A stretch of 64,000 bases of DNA, taken from positions 4,203,501 to 4,267,500 of the forward strand of contig NZ_CP071798.1 of assembly GCF_017498505.1 (NCBI RefSeq). The letters run 5' to 3'. Shown here one piece after another: positions 20,847-28,743 of this stretch (positions within the stretch are counted from its first letter, which is position 1; every line of letters begins with the position of its first letter). The notes under the pieces were generated by a model. That model saw only the letters and a list, made by a program, of their open reading frames with translations, was not told where the DNA came from and searched no databases. The translations under genes were made by a program, and so were the position numbers. Source of the stretch: Sporosarcina sp. Te-1. GTDB lineage: Bacteria > Bacillota > Bacilli > Bacillales_A > Planococcaceae.

Positions 20847-21579
20847 AATAAGTGAACCTTGCAGATTGGAACGGTTGACGGGACGGCACGCTGACGATTT
20901 CCATTTCCGGATAACGAAGTGCAGACAATTTGCCGCCGAACACGCATCCGGTATCAATATTGACGGTGTTTTTTATGAAACGGGCTTCACGAACCGGCGT
21001 ATGCCCGTATATGATGAATGGGTTTCCATTATAGTGTCTCGCCCAATCCCGGCGTTCTGGCCTTCCATCCGGCAAGGTTTTACCGGAAATATCACCATAG
21101 CGGACGAACGTCCGAATGCTTTTGGATAGTGGAGCGCCTATCATTTGTTCTCGGATGCCTGCATGAGCAATAAGAAGTTGTCCATTTTCCAAGGACACAT
21201 AAGGAGGCAGACTCTCATAAAATAGCCTGTAGCGTGTCAGAAACCGTTCCCTCTCCTGTTTTGGCAGTACATCAAGTTCTGCCACTGTCGATTCCAGACC
21301 GTGCGTTTGCTGCACTTGATTTCCCTTGGCGTATCGATAGAATTTATTGCAGTGATTGCCAGGCGCATAGAGCAACAACCCGGCATCCTGCATCGAGAAG
21401 AGAAGCTTCAGTGTTTGGAGTGAATCGGGACCCCGATCCATTGCGTCTCCGACAAAGGCGAGCTGCCGTTTTTCCGGATGAACCGGCAGTCCGTTTTCGA
21501 ATGTGTAGCCAAGTAAACCGATCAATTCAATTAGTTCAGCAAAGCATCCATGAACATCACCGATCACGTCATACTTCAT
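20839..21579 (-). CDS. prpE: PrpE-type bis(5'-nucleosyl)-tetraphosphatase / phosphatase
   Basis: Metallophosphatase with the calcineurin-like signature GDVHG, GDAMDRGPDS, GNHCNK, and later AHAG and GHTP blocks. 246 residues from ATG 21579, preceded by AAAGGGGGTC on the minus strand; the longer frame lacks a ribosome site. In B. subtilis PrpE (yjbP) hydrolyses Ap4A and affects spore germination. Divergent from mgtE. Confidence 0.9.
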   Translation of the reverse strand: MKYDVIGDVHGCFAELIELIGLLGYTFENGLPVHPEKRQLAFVGDAMDRGPDSLQTLKLLFSMQDAGLLLYAPGNHCNKFYRYAKGNQVQQTHGLESTVAELDVLPKQERERFLTRYRLFYESLPPYVSLENGQLLIAHAGIREQMIGAPLSKSIRTFVRYGDISGKTLPDGRPERRDWARHYNGNPFIIYGHTPVREARFIKNTVNIDTGCVFGGKLSALRYPEMEIVSVPSRQPFQSARFTYFT

Positions 21580-21720
21580 TTTCAAGACCCCCTTTATTTG
21601 GGATTCACTATTTTTAAATACCTTGTAGATATTGAGAAGAAATATTGTTATTGTTTTTATGTTATCATATCTTGATTTCATTCAATTATACACGTGCAGA
21701 GCGGGAAGGACGGTGCAGCC

Positions 21721-23094
21721 ATGACGGATTATAACGAAACGAAAGAAGAAATCAACATTGATGAGGAGAAAATGACCGATGCTCTAATTAATCGGGATAT
21801 CCAAACATTCCGGGACGAGTATTTAGCACTCCATCCCTATGATCGTGCTATCATTTACGAAAATGTGGGCTCGGAATTACGGAAACAAATCTACTATTTT
21901 CTTTCTCCTAAAGAGCTGGCGGAAATTTTCGAGACGAGTGAGATTGATGAGGATGAATATAAAGAGTTCCTTCAGGAGATGGACACGACGTATGCGGCGG
22001 AAATGATTTCCCACATGTTCGTCGATAATGCGGTCGATGTCCTGAAAGAACTGGATAAATCGCAAATAGCGAGCTACCTCATATTAATGAACAAAGAGGC
22101 AGCCGACCAGATCAAATCGCTCTTGCATTACGAAGAATACACAGCCGGATCAATCATGACGACAGAATATGTATCCATCCCGGAATTTTCAACCGTTCGT
22201 TCGGCGATGACCATTCTTCGCAATGAGGCTCCCGGTGCGGAAACCATTTACTATGTATTCGTTGTGGACGAGGACAATCGGTTGACCGGTGTCGTTTCAT
22301 TGCGTGACTTGATCATTGCAGACGAAGATACGCTAATTCGAGATATTATGAATGATCGAGTTGTCAGTGTGCTTGTTTCCGATGACCAGGAAGATGTGGC
22401 ACGAATGACGCAGGATTATAATTTGCTCGCTGTGCCAGTCGTCGATTTTCAGCAGCATCTGTTAGGGATCATTACGGTGGATGATGTCATTGACGTATTG
22501 GATGAAGAGGCATCAGATGACTACTCCAAGCTTGCCGGTGTCGCCAACATGGATTCAATGGATAAAAATTCACTGTCAGCTGCTAAGAAAAGGATTCCTT
22601 GGCTGCTAATCTTGCTCGTATTGGGCATGTTGACCGCCAATCTGATTGATTTATTCACGGATACGATTTCCCAAGTCGCTCTTTTGGCAGCCTTTATCCC
22701 GTTGATCGGCGGAACAGCTGGAAACAGCGGAACCCAAGCATTGGCGGTAGCGGTCCGCGGGATTGCGACAAGAGATATCGAAGAAGAAAGCAAGTTCAAG
22801 TTATTGTTGAGAGAGGCCGGCACCGGTTTGATCACAGGGCTGACTTGTTCCGTATTTGTAGTCGGTTTAATCTTTGTCTGGAAACATGAATTTATCATTG
22901 CACTATTAGTAGGGGCAGCCATTTTGGTTTCCATTTTTGTGGCTACCATTTTAGGTTCCTTTATTCCTTTATTCATGCATCGGATGAAAATTGACCCGGC
23001 GGTGGCTTCAGGCCCATTCATCACAACGTTGAACGATGTCATCAGTATATTGATTTATCTAGGACTCGCTACAGCTTTCATCGGAAATTTATAA
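21721..23094 (+). CDS. mgtE: Magnesium transporter MgtE
   Basis: Mg2+ channel of the inner membrane, gated by cytosolic Mg2+. 457 residues from ATG 21721 (GGGAAGGAC upstream). MgtE N domain at about residues 30-130, two CBS domains at about 130-260, then a five-helix membrane domain with IGGTAGNSGTQAL, a family signature. No M-box riboswitch is visible in the 141-bp upstream gap. Its stop codon lies in the loop of its own terminator. Confidence 0.94.
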   Translation: MTDYNETKEEINIDEEKMTDALINRDIQTFRDEYLALHPYDRAIIYENVGSELRKQIYYFLSPKELAEIFETSEIDEDEYKEFLQEMDTTYAAEMISHMFVDNAVDVLKELDKSQIASYLILMNKEAADQIKSLLHYEEYTAGSIMTTEYVSIPEFSTVRSAMTILRNEAPGAETIYYVFVVDEDNRLTGVVSLRDLIIADEDTLIRDIMNDRVVSVLVSDDQEDVARMTQDYNLLAVPVVDFQQHLLGIITVDDVIDVLDEEASDDYSKLAGVANMDSMDKNSLSAAKKRIPWLLILLVLGMLTANLIDLFTDTISQVALLAAFIPLIGGTAGNSGTQALAVAVRGIATRDIEEESKFKLLLREAGTGLITGLTCSVFVVGLIFVWKHEFIIALLVGAAILVSIFVATILGSFIPLFMHRMKIDPAVASGPFITTLNDVISILIYLGLATAFIGNL

Positions 23095-23113
23095 TCCGAT
23101 GGAAGCTTTTTTT
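23073..23113 (+). terminator. mgtE terminator overlapping the stop codon
   Basis: AGCTTTCATCGGA (23073-23085, inside the gene) pairs with TCCGATGGAAGCT (23095-23107, one G-U) and is followed by TTTTTTT; the mgtE stop is in the loop. Confidence 0.85.
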
Positions 23114-23124
23114 ATAAGGGACTC

Positions 23125-23152
23125 ACTTTGGAAAAGTTAGGCGCATATACTA
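23125..23152 (+). promoter_or_regulatory. SigK-type promoter of cotO
   Basis: AC (23125-23126), 17-bp spacer, CATATACTA (23144-23152), fitting the SigK -10 consensus CATANNNTA with the minimal -35 AC. Places cotO in late mother-cell expression. Confidence 0.7.
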
Positions 23153-23171
23153 AAGGGAAAAGGGGGGACGT

Positions 23172-23606
23172 ATGATACGCTTCCAAAAACCGCTGTTGTT
23201 TGTGCAAGGACCGCCGGTTTACACCCGTATCATCGTATCAGACGAGGAAAGCACTTCTGTCTTTGTTATGATCGAGGATGGGAAATCGACCATGGAGGAT
23301 GCGCCCGAGTATGACATTACGCCAGTCTTTGACGGTGAAAGCCTGCCGAGTGATGACAACGACGAGCGACCGAGCCATCCAGTCATATTTGATACGCTTC
23401 ATTATTTGAACAATCCTTTCCGGCGACAGGTATACCGCCCGTTGCAGTTTTATCTGAAAGAGGAACAAGTAAAGGGAAGCCTCCGAAAAGTAGAGGGAGA
23501 CATCATATGGATTGACCCGCTAGAAGGCGGGGAAGGACCGGTCAAGCTTGTCATCAATGAAATCGAAAGTATTCACTGGCGTGGTCAACCATTTATTATG
23601 GATTGA
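23172..23606 (+). CDS. cotO: Spore coat protein CotO-like
   Basis: 144 residues; the N-terminal PLLFVQGPP stretch, an acidic linker at about 38-70, and a C-terminal part with RPLQFYLK and a SLRKVEGDIIWI block resemble CotO, an outer-coat/crust morphogenetic protein. It is shorter than B. subtilis CotO (about 227 residues). ATG 23172 with AAAGGGGGGACG upstream, a SigK-type promoter ahead, and cotZ next door support a coat role. Confidence 0.75.
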   Translation: MIRFQKPLLFVQGPPVYTRIIVSDEESTSVFVMIEDGKSTMEDAPEYDITPVFDGESLPSDDNDERPSHPVIFDTLHYLNNPFRRQVYRPLQFYLKEEQVKGSLRKVEGDIIWIDPLEGGEGPVKLVINEIESIHWRGQPFIMD

Positions 23607-23642
23607 AAAACAGGACGGGACAATCGCCCCGGTCCTGTTTTG
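23606..23642. terminator. Bidirectional terminator, cotO side
   Basis: AAAACAGGAC... / ...GGTCCTGTTTT hairpin right after the cotO stop, T-rich on both strands. Confidence 0.75.
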
Positions 23643-23695
23643 TCATTTGGTAAAGCATGTTTCTGTTGCTGCCTGAAAATTCCGGTTGCCTAAAA

Positions 23696-23725
23696 CAAAA
23701 AAAACGGCCGCCAATTCGGCAGCCG
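23696..23725 (-). terminator. cotZ terminator
   Basis: On the minus strand CGGCTGCCGAATTGGCGGCCG forms a hairpin followed by eight T residues, about 25 bp after the cotZ stop. Confidence 0.8.
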
Positions 23726-23749
23726 ATCGGAACATTGCAGGTTGGCAGA

Positions 23750-24304
23750 TCAGTCTTCGTCGCAATTGATAAATACGTCGCGGATACATTGAATGCCACA
23801 GAAGCATTTCAAGTCGACAGTGACACAGGAGCCTGTCGCTTCAAAACGGACTGCATCACAGACAGCATCCAGATCCAATTTTCCGTTCTTAAACAGATCT
23901 ACAGTTCTGCCTCTCGCATCTCGCGGCTCGAGGACTTGGAGTGTAGCACAGCAGTTATCAAAGATATTTTGTACTCTAAAGAAGATAGAGAAACAGCTCG
24001 TGCAGTCCCTCACTCTGTTTTGCTCATTCGCCGTATCGTTGTCCCTAGGGAACCGTTTACGATTGAATAACGCTTTGAATGGATTACCTTCGTCATCTAA
24101 TAGCATGAATACCCGTGTGTTCGCCCGTTGTCTTGCTGGGCTCACAAGGCTGCCAAGCGGAGTCAGGAAGCAGTCGGTTCTGCAATCGTCACAATCGATA
24201 TCATCGCGGATATCCTGTACTCGTTTAATCGCACGAACGACTTCGCAAATACAGTTGTCATGACGGCGCGTCTCACCTACTCCTTCAGTTCTTCCACATC
24301 CCAT
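23750..24304 (-). CDS. cotZ: Spore coat/exosporium protein CotY/CotZ family
   Basis: 184 residues, cysteine-rich with clusters at CDDC, DCTSCF and KCFCGIQC, the pattern of the self-assembling CotY/CotZ/ExsY proteins of the spore outermost layer. ATG 24304 with AAGGAGGTGG upstream. Faces cotO convergently and has its own SigK-type promoter. Only one family member is present, so CotY against CotZ cannot be decided. Confidence 0.88.
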   Translation of the reverse strand: MGCGRTEGVGETRRHDNCICEVVRAIKRVQDIRDDIDCDDCRTDCFLTPLGSLVSPARQRANTRVFMLLDDEGNPFKALFNRKRFPRDNDTANEQNRVRDCTSCFSIFFRVQNIFDNCCATLQVLEPRDARGRTVDLFKNGKLDLDAVCDAVRFEATGSCVTVDLKCFCGIQCIRDVFINCDED

Positions 24305-24333
24305 TCATTCCACCTCCTTTTTTCAATTCCCTA

Positions 24334-24360
24334 TACATTATGCGGATGTCATCCAATCGT
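24334..24360 (-). promoter_or_regulatory. SigK-type promoter of cotZ
   Basis: On the minus strand, AC (24360-24359), 16-bp spacer, CATAATGTA (24342-24334), a perfect CATANNNTA match, 30 bp ahead of the cotZ start. Confidence 0.65.
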
Positions 24361-24381
24361 CAGGGCGGAATACATGGTTTT

Positions 24382-24411
24382 GAATAAACTTCTCTTTCAA
24401 ATGCCATACTG
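24382..24411 (+). promoter_or_regulatory. SigG-type promoter of the spoVA operon
   Basis: GAATA (24382-24386), 18-bp spacer, CATACTG (24405-24411), close to the forespore SigG consensus GHATR / CATNHTA with one mismatch. spoVA operons are SigG-dependent. Transcription would begin near 24418, so the GTG at 24411 cannot be the start of the first gene. Confidence 0.6.
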
Positions 24412-24428
24412 TGAAAAAAAGGGAGGGA

Positions 24429-24827
24429 ATGGATATACGAAAGCGAATACTTATCGTACTGCTAGCAGTGCTACTCGCCGGTTGCTCAAAAGATGACTTC
24501 CGGTTTCAAAACGAGTCGGACGAAGCAGCGGCACAAGCCGAATCGATTATTAGGAAGGATAAACGGATTAAATCAGCAGCAGTTGTTTTCCATGATGAGA
24601 ATTTGCTCGCAGGAATCCGTGTGGAGACTTTTTCAAGATATAAAAAGAAAAAAATTGCTTCAGAATTGAAGAAAAAGCTGGAAGAGGAATACCCCGATAT
24701 GAAAGTGACCGTATCGGCGGACAGTAAAATCTTATATGAAACGAATAAGCTGATCGATAATGGAAAAAAGGACGAGCTGGGCAAGGATATTGATCAGTTG
24801 AAATTACTTTTGAAGGAAGAGACATAA
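24429..24827 (+). CDS. YhcN/YlaJ-type sporulation lipoprotein
   Basis: 132 residues from ATG 24429: a short basic N-terminus, hydrophobic core and lipobox LLAGC with the lipidated Cys near residue 18, then a YhcN/YlaJ-like alpha/beta domain with the AAVVFHDENLLAGI strand. Such lipoproteins sit in the spore inner membrane. The GGGAGGG ribosome site is unusually close (about 2 nt) to this ATG; the upstream GTG has none and lies within the promoter. First gene of the operon, with a 1-bp stop/start overlap to spoVAC. YhcN-family genes are also part of mobile spoVA operons. Confidence 0.8.
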   Translation: MDIRKRILIVLLAVLLAGCSKDDFRFQNESDEAAAQAESIIRKDKRIKSAAVVFHDENLLAGIRVETFSRYKKKKIASELKKKLEEEYPDMKVTVSADSKILYETNKLIDNGKKDELGKDIDQLKLLLKEET

Positions 24828-25282
24828 TGGACAAAGAACAGTATTCAACAATTGAACAGGAAATATCGCCAAAGCCTTCGCTAGTGAAAAATTTGTTCAA
24901 AGCCTTTTTAACGGGCGGAACTATTTGTTTGATTGGCCAGTTTGTCACCCTATTTTATATCACTTTCTTCGACTTTACCGAACGGACTGCGAGCAATCCG
25001 ACAGTTGCGACGATGGTATTCTTCTCCATGCTTCTGACTGGATTTGGTCTCTATAAAAGGATCGGTCAATTCGGAGGTGCCGGAGCGGCTGTTCCGATAA
25101 CCGGTTTCGGCAACGCGGTTATTTCATCGGCGATTGAACATCGGACGGAGGGCTATGTGCTCGGCGTTGGAGGGAATATTTTCAAATTGGCCGGCTCGGT
25201 CATCCTGTGGGGTGTCTTTTCGGCATTTGCAGTTGCTTTAATTAAGACGATACTCGTTAAACTGGGAGTTGTATCATGGTGA
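24827..25282 (+). CDS. spoVAC: Stage V sporulation protein AC
   Basis: Mechanosensitive membrane component of the spore dipicolinic acid channel. 151 residues, four to five hydrophobic spans with GGTICLIGQ and FGNAVISSAIEH blocks that also occur in SpoVAE. ATG 24827 shares its first base with the preceding stop, and the gene overlaps spoVAD by 7 bp. Confidence 0.93.
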   Translation: MDKEQYSTIEQEISPKPSLVKNLFKAFLTGGTICLIGQFVTLFYITFFDFTERTASNPTVATMVFFSMLLTGFGLYKRIGQFGGAGAAVPITGFGNAVISSAIEHRTEGYVLGVGGNIFKLAGSVILWGVFSAFAVALIKTILVKLGVVSW

Positions 25283-26277
25283 CACGTGGTGTAATTCAAT
25301 TCAAAACGGCGCCCTCGATCGCGGCAACAGGCGTCACTGCAGGCCCGCTAGAAAGAAAGAGCCCATTTTTTGAGAGCTTCGACAAAATATACGATGGAGA
25401 AAGAAGCGGTCTCGATACAAATGAACATGGCCATGCGAAATTGATGGAGGATGCAACAATGATTGCCCTCAGCAAAGTGAATGCTGTTCCGGAAGATGCT
25501 GATTTTTTTCTAACGGGCGATTTGGTCAATCAAATGACTCCATCGAATTTTTGTGCAACGACGCTAGGAATTCCGTTCATCGGCATGTTTTCAGCTTGTG
25601 CAACTTCCGTCTCTTCCCTTCTAACCGCCGCTATCCTGACAGATGCGGGAATTTCAGAACTGGCGATTGCCGGCTCATCCAGTCAACATAATTCAATTGA
25701 AAGACAGTTCCGCTATCCGATTGAGTATGGGGTGCAAAAAGGGGATACGGCGCAATGGACAGTGACGGCTGCGGGAGCTGCCGCGGTCACTCCGCATTGT
25801 GAAGGTGTACCGTCTATTGAAAGGGGCACGATCGGCAAGGCGATTGATATGGGAATGACCGATCCTTTGAACATGGGAGCCGCCATGGCACCAGCAGCTG
25901 CAGATACACTATTTCGTCATTTGGAAGGCCATGGGGCTTCAATTGATGATTATGATGTCATTATGACAGGTGATTTAGGAAAAACAGGGTACGAAATATT
26001 GAAAAGGCTAGCTGATTTGAAGGGGATTCAGAATACAGATAATTTCAGAGATGCCGGTGTGGAGTTCTACGGAAAAGATCCAAAATTTTTCTCGGGTGCA
26101 AGCGGCGCGGGATGCTCAGCGGCTATTTACTTTTCCGAAATCTATAACAAGTTATTATCCAGAGAATACCAACGTGTCCTGTTGATTGCGACAGGTGCCC
26201 TGTTGTCCCCGTTGTCATTTCAACAGGGGGATACGATTCCTTGTACGGCCCATGCGATTGAATTAACGATGAAATGA
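25276..26277 (+). CDS. spoVAD: Stage V sporulation protein AD
   Basis: Dipicolinic-acid-binding, thiolase-fold protein of the spore SpoVA channel. 333 residues; the Cys in FSACATS corresponds to the ketosynthase nucleophile position, and GASGAGCSAA follows toward the C-terminus. ATG 25276 with GGGAGTTG upstream. Distantly related in fold to fabH and fabF found earlier in this window. Directly abuts spoVAE. Confidence 0.95.
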   Translation: MVTRGVIQFKTAPSIAATGVTAGPLERKSPFFESFDKIYDGERSGLDTNEHGHAKLMEDATMIALSKVNAVPEDADFFLTGDLVNQMTPSNFCATTLGIPFIGMFSACATSVSSLLTAAILTDAGISELAIAGSSSQHNSIERQFRYPIEYGVQKGDTAQWTVTAAGAAAVTPHCEGVPSIERGTIGKAIDMGMTDPLNMGAAMAPAAADTLFRHLEGHGASIDDYDVIMTGDLGKTGYEILKRLADLKGIQNTDNFRDAGVEFYGKDPKFFSGASGAGCSAAIYFSEIYNKLLSREYQRVLLIATGALLSPLSFQQGDTIPCTAHAIELTMK

Positions 26278-26649
26278 GTGGTTCATTTGTTTTCCATTTA
26301 TATTACCGCCTTCATTGTAGGAGGCTTGATTTGTGTCATTGGCCAATTGTTGTTCGATGTCGCAAAATTGACACCAGCCCATACCCTTTGCACCTTGGTT
26401 GTGGTCGGATCCATCTTAGACGGTTTTGGGCTTTATGAGCCGTTCATTGATTTTGCCGGGGCAGGAGCTACAATTCCAATCACATCATTCGGCAATTCAT
26501 TAACTCATGGTGCACTGGCGGAAGCCGAGAAACACGGTATCATCGGTGTTCTGACCGGGATGTTCGAAGTGACGAGTTCGGGCATCACATCTGCAATATT
26601 ATTTGGATTTATTGCTTCCTTTCTATTTCGATCGAAAGGAAAGGCATGA
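26278..26649 (+). CDS. spoVAE: Stage V sporulation protein AE (AEb type)
   Basis: 123 residues, four hydrophobic spans, GGLICVIGQLLFDV near the N-terminus and GAGATIPITSFGNSL in the middle, matching SpoVAEb. The GTG immediately after the spoVAD stop is taken as start; a TTG at 26287 is possible. The operon lacks spoVAA, spoVAB, spoVAEa and spoVAF, so this is a reduced AC-AD-AEb set. Confidence 0.92.
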   Translation: MVHLFSIYITAFIVGGLICVIGQLLFDVAKLTPAHTLCTLVVVGSILDGFGLYEPFIDFAGAGATIPITSFGNSLTHGALAEAEKHGIIGVLTGMFEVTSSGITSAILFGFIASFLFRSKGKA

Positions 26650-26727
26650 TCCCCAAGATAACAGTGTCGCCGCATCTTAGTATGCAATGTAAAAAACGAA
26701 TCATTGCACAAAATTTGTGCGTTTGCC

Positions 26728-26778
26728 CCCCTCCTTCTTTTCACCTCCTGCATAGGATAGGTGGAAGGGAAGGAGGGG
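26728..26778 (+). promoter_or_regulatory. Long hairpin covering the ribosome site of the YjcZ-type gene; SigK-like box in loop
   Basis: The pyrimidine-rich arm 26728-26746 pairs with the purine arm 26759-26778 (about 18 bp, one bulge, two G-U), and the purine arm contains the AAGGAGGGG ribosome site of the next gene. The loop region holds CATAGGATA (26751-26759), a perfect SigK -10 pattern without an obvious AC at the right spacing. Either the hairpin hides the ribosome site in readthrough mRNA, or transcription starts inside it. Confidence 0.5.
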
Positions 26779-26784
26779 TTTGTA

Positions 26785-26943
26785 ATGTCTGGAGGATACG
26801 GTCCTTGGAATCCAGGATGCTTCGGCGGCGGTTACGGCGGAGGCTATGGCGGCGGCTACGGAGGTACGAATGGTGGTTCCACGTTCGTTCTCATTGTCGT
26901 TCTCTTCATCCTGTTGATCATTGTTGGCGCAGCGTTTGTATAA
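26785..26943 (+). CDS. YjcZ-family small sporulation peptide
   Basis: 52 residues from ATG 26785, chosen because AAGGAGGGG ends 6 bp upstream; the longer frame runs through that site. N-terminal Gly/Tyr-rich repeats (GGGY four times) followed by a single C-terminal hydrophobic helix ending in VGAAFV, the standard YjcZ/sporulation small-protein architecture. Probably a spore-coat or membrane-associated peptide; molecular role unknown. spoVIF follows 16 bp later. Confidence 0.82.
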   Translation: MSGGYGPWNPGCFGGGYGGGYGGGYGGTNGGSTFVLIVVLFILLIIVGAAFV

Positions 26944-26959
26944 GAGGAGGGGATGAAGC

Positions 26960-27211
26960 ATGAACGATTCATTTTTCCGGAAAATCGAATCTAAGACAGG
27001 CGTGCCAATGGAGGAAGTCTTTGCACTTGCCAACGCGATCCAATACGCTGACTTCAGCGATGAGCGACAAGTACGAAAAATTGTCAAGAAGGTTGGCAAG
27101 TTGGCAAATAAAGACGTACCGCCACATTTGGAAGATGAATTAGTACGGTCCATTATATCAAGTGGCAGTTCTTTTAACATGAACGATATTCAAAAAATGC
27201 TTGGAAATTAA
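26960..27211 (+). CDS. spoVIF: Stage VI sporulation protein F
   Basis: 83 residues, all-helical look, recognised as SpoVIF (YjcC) from B. subtilis, which is needed for correct coat assembly and stabilises GerR-dependent late mother-cell expression. ATG 26960 with AAGAGGAGGGG upstream. Clustering with cotO, cotZ and a YjcZ peptide agrees with the B. subtilis cot/yjc region. Confidence 0.85.
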   Translation: MNDSFFRKIESKTGVPMEEVFALANAIQYADFSDERQVRKIVKKVGKLANKDVPPHLEDELVRSIISSGSSFNMNDIQKMLGN

Positions 27212-27289
27212 AAAATAGATAAATAGGTTTCAAGTCTTTTGAATATGGTTATAGAAAGAGGAAAATGTATTAGAAAAGGGGTGTGGACG

Positions 27290-27601
27290 ATGGGCTATCA
27301 GTTGCCGATCCAACCGATCCAATCTCAAATTTATGCAAACCGATTATATGATGAGCGCTCCAATTTCGCTTATATCAATCGTATAGAGAAAGTAAAGATG
27401 GATACGACATTTTTTGAGACATTCGATCAAACGATTGAGAAACAGCTGCGAAATGGAGAGGAGACAGATCAGCCGGTCCAAACATCCGGTATGCCGCTCT
27501 ATAAGGATGGTTTCATCTATCCGAACCCTGCTAATCTTTCACCTGATCCTGACATTGCAAGAGTTACAGGGAAAGGATTGGCAATCAATCGATATGCGTA
27601 A
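27290..27601 (+). CDS. Hypothetical protein in sporulation cluster
   Basis: 103 residues from ATG 27290 (AAAAGGGGTGTGG upstream), preferred over the ATG at 27239. No membrane span or signal peptide; Gln/Pro-rich start (QLPIQPIQSQIYANRLYDER), a charged middle and a C-terminal segment rich in Asn, Pro and Tyr. I do not recognise the family. Its place between spoVIF and a bidirectional terminator suggests a sporulation product, but no sigma-specific promoter was seen. Confidence 0.65.
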   Translation: MGYQLPIQPIQSQIYANRLYDERSNFAYINRIEKVKMDTTFFETFDQTIEKQLRNGEETDQPVQTSGMPLYKDGFIYPNPANLSPDPDIARVTGKGLAINRYA

Positions 27602-27610
27602 TGTATGTAG

Positions 27611-27641
27611 AAAGCCCGTTGCCTTCATGGCAACGGGCTTT
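27611..27641. terminator. Bidirectional terminator
   Basis: AAAGCCCGTTGCC / GGCAACGGGCTTT, a 13-bp perfect stem with a 5-nt loop, between the hypothetical gene and convergent yjcF. A second weaker stem (AAGAGGC / GCCTCTT, 27668-27719) lies directly at the yjcF stop. Confidence 0.85.
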
Positions 27642-27716
27642 ACAAATGGGCAACCTTTTAGAAAAGACAAGAGGCCGAGGTCCTTCCGATAAACAGATGG
27701 ACGATTCAGCCTCTTC

Positions 27717-28151
27717 TTATTGGGTAATCATTTTTTCCATTGCACGATGAGGGATATCCGCATCCATGAACTCTGGAGAGGTTACAAGATAACCTAGCTT
27801 TTCATAGAATGGGACAGCGTAAGACTGTGCATTCAGCACAATTTTGTGCATTCCGGTTTGCTTCGCATGTTCCTCGAGAGAATGCATGATCAAGTTCCCA
27901 AGGTGCTTGCCCCGAAATTCCTTCAATACACAGACACGCTCGACTTTGCCAACCCCTGTGCTGATTTTACGGATACGTCCGGCACCGATCGGCCGTTCTT
28001 CGGAATACACAATAAAGTGGGCGGCAGTGGCATCGTTTTCATCCAATTCCAAGTTCAACGGGACGCCTTGCTCCTCCACAAAGACCATTTTCCTTACGGA
28101 GAAAGCATCTTCCCGTTCCAGCGCCGAACCGGCTACTTTTACATGGAACAA
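27717..28151 (-). CDS. yjcF: GNAT acetyltransferase YjcF
   Basis: 144-residue GNAT-fold N-acetyltransferase, with the acetyl-CoA-binding block RVCVLKEFRGKHLGNLIM and the LNAQSYAVPFYEKLGY C-terminal motif. TTG start at 28151 with GAGGGGCAATAAGCA upstream. It begins 3 bp after yjcG. Substrate unknown. Confidence 0.87.
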   Translation of the reverse strand: MFHVKVAGSALEREDAFSVRKMVFVEEQGVPLNLELDENDATAAHFIVYSEERPIGAGRIRKISTGVGKVERVCVLKEFRGKHLGNLIMHSLEEHAKQTGMHKIVLNAQSYAVPFYEKLGYLVTSPEFMDADIPHRAMEKMITQ

Positions 28152-28154
28152 TGC

Positions 28155-28670
28155 TTATTGCCCCTCGTCCAGACGGAATGTTTCGTAGACAGTCCATGAA
28201 CCGTCTTCCAACTGATAAAGTAGGTGAATACGGTCGATCGTCTCCGTGTGGTCAACCCCGATCATTTTTAATTGACCAATAATATCGTCATGTTCCGTCG
28301 GATTCAATTTTTGAGCGATCGTTATATGGGGAACGAAGGAATATTCCGCTTGAGTTTCAGTAAAAACACCATCTAAATCCTTGTGAAGTGCGAGTAGTTC
28401 ATCATTCGGCGTCACTTTAAAATAGATAGTATTCGTAATTGGGGCAAAGGTGCTTACTTTTGACACGTTCAGTTCAAACGGGTTGTTTTTAATAGCAATA
28501 TTCCGGATTTCTTTTGCAACTTGCTCAATCTCTGTATCGTCTGCCTCAAATACATCTTTCAATGTCATATGAGGTGTGATAAGCGCATAGTGGGGATCAT
28601 ACCGCTTCCTATAGCCGTTCGCCAAATCTTGGAGCTTTTTTGATGGAAACGCAACTACACCATATTTCAT
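28155..28670 (-). CDS. yjcG: YjcG, 2H phosphoesterase / 2'-5' RNA ligase-like
   Basis: 171 residues with the paired H-x-T motifs of the 2H phosphoesterase superfamily: HMTL near residue 34 and HITI near residue 115. Recognised as YjcG by sequence and by neighbours yjcF and yjcH. Physiological substrate unknown. ATG 28670 has TAGAGGAGGTC upstream on the minus strand. Confidence 0.88.
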   Translation of the reverse strand: MKYGVVAFPSKKLQDLANGYRKRYDPHYALITPHMTLKDVFEADDTEIEQVAKEIRNIAIKNNPFELNVSKVSTFAPITNTIYFKVTPNDELLALHKDLDGVFTETQAEYSFVPHITIAQKLNPTEHDDIIGQLKMIGVDHTETIDRIHLLYQLEDGSWTVYETFRLDEGQ

Positions 28671-28743
28671 AATAAAAGACCTCCTCTAGAATATGATTCC
28701 AACCTGATACGGTTAATTATAACAGATACATTAGATTTTTGTC

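Noticed and set aside
23793-24263. 156-residue plus-strand ORF
   Set aside because: Antisense to the cysteine-rich cotZ, with no ribosome site.
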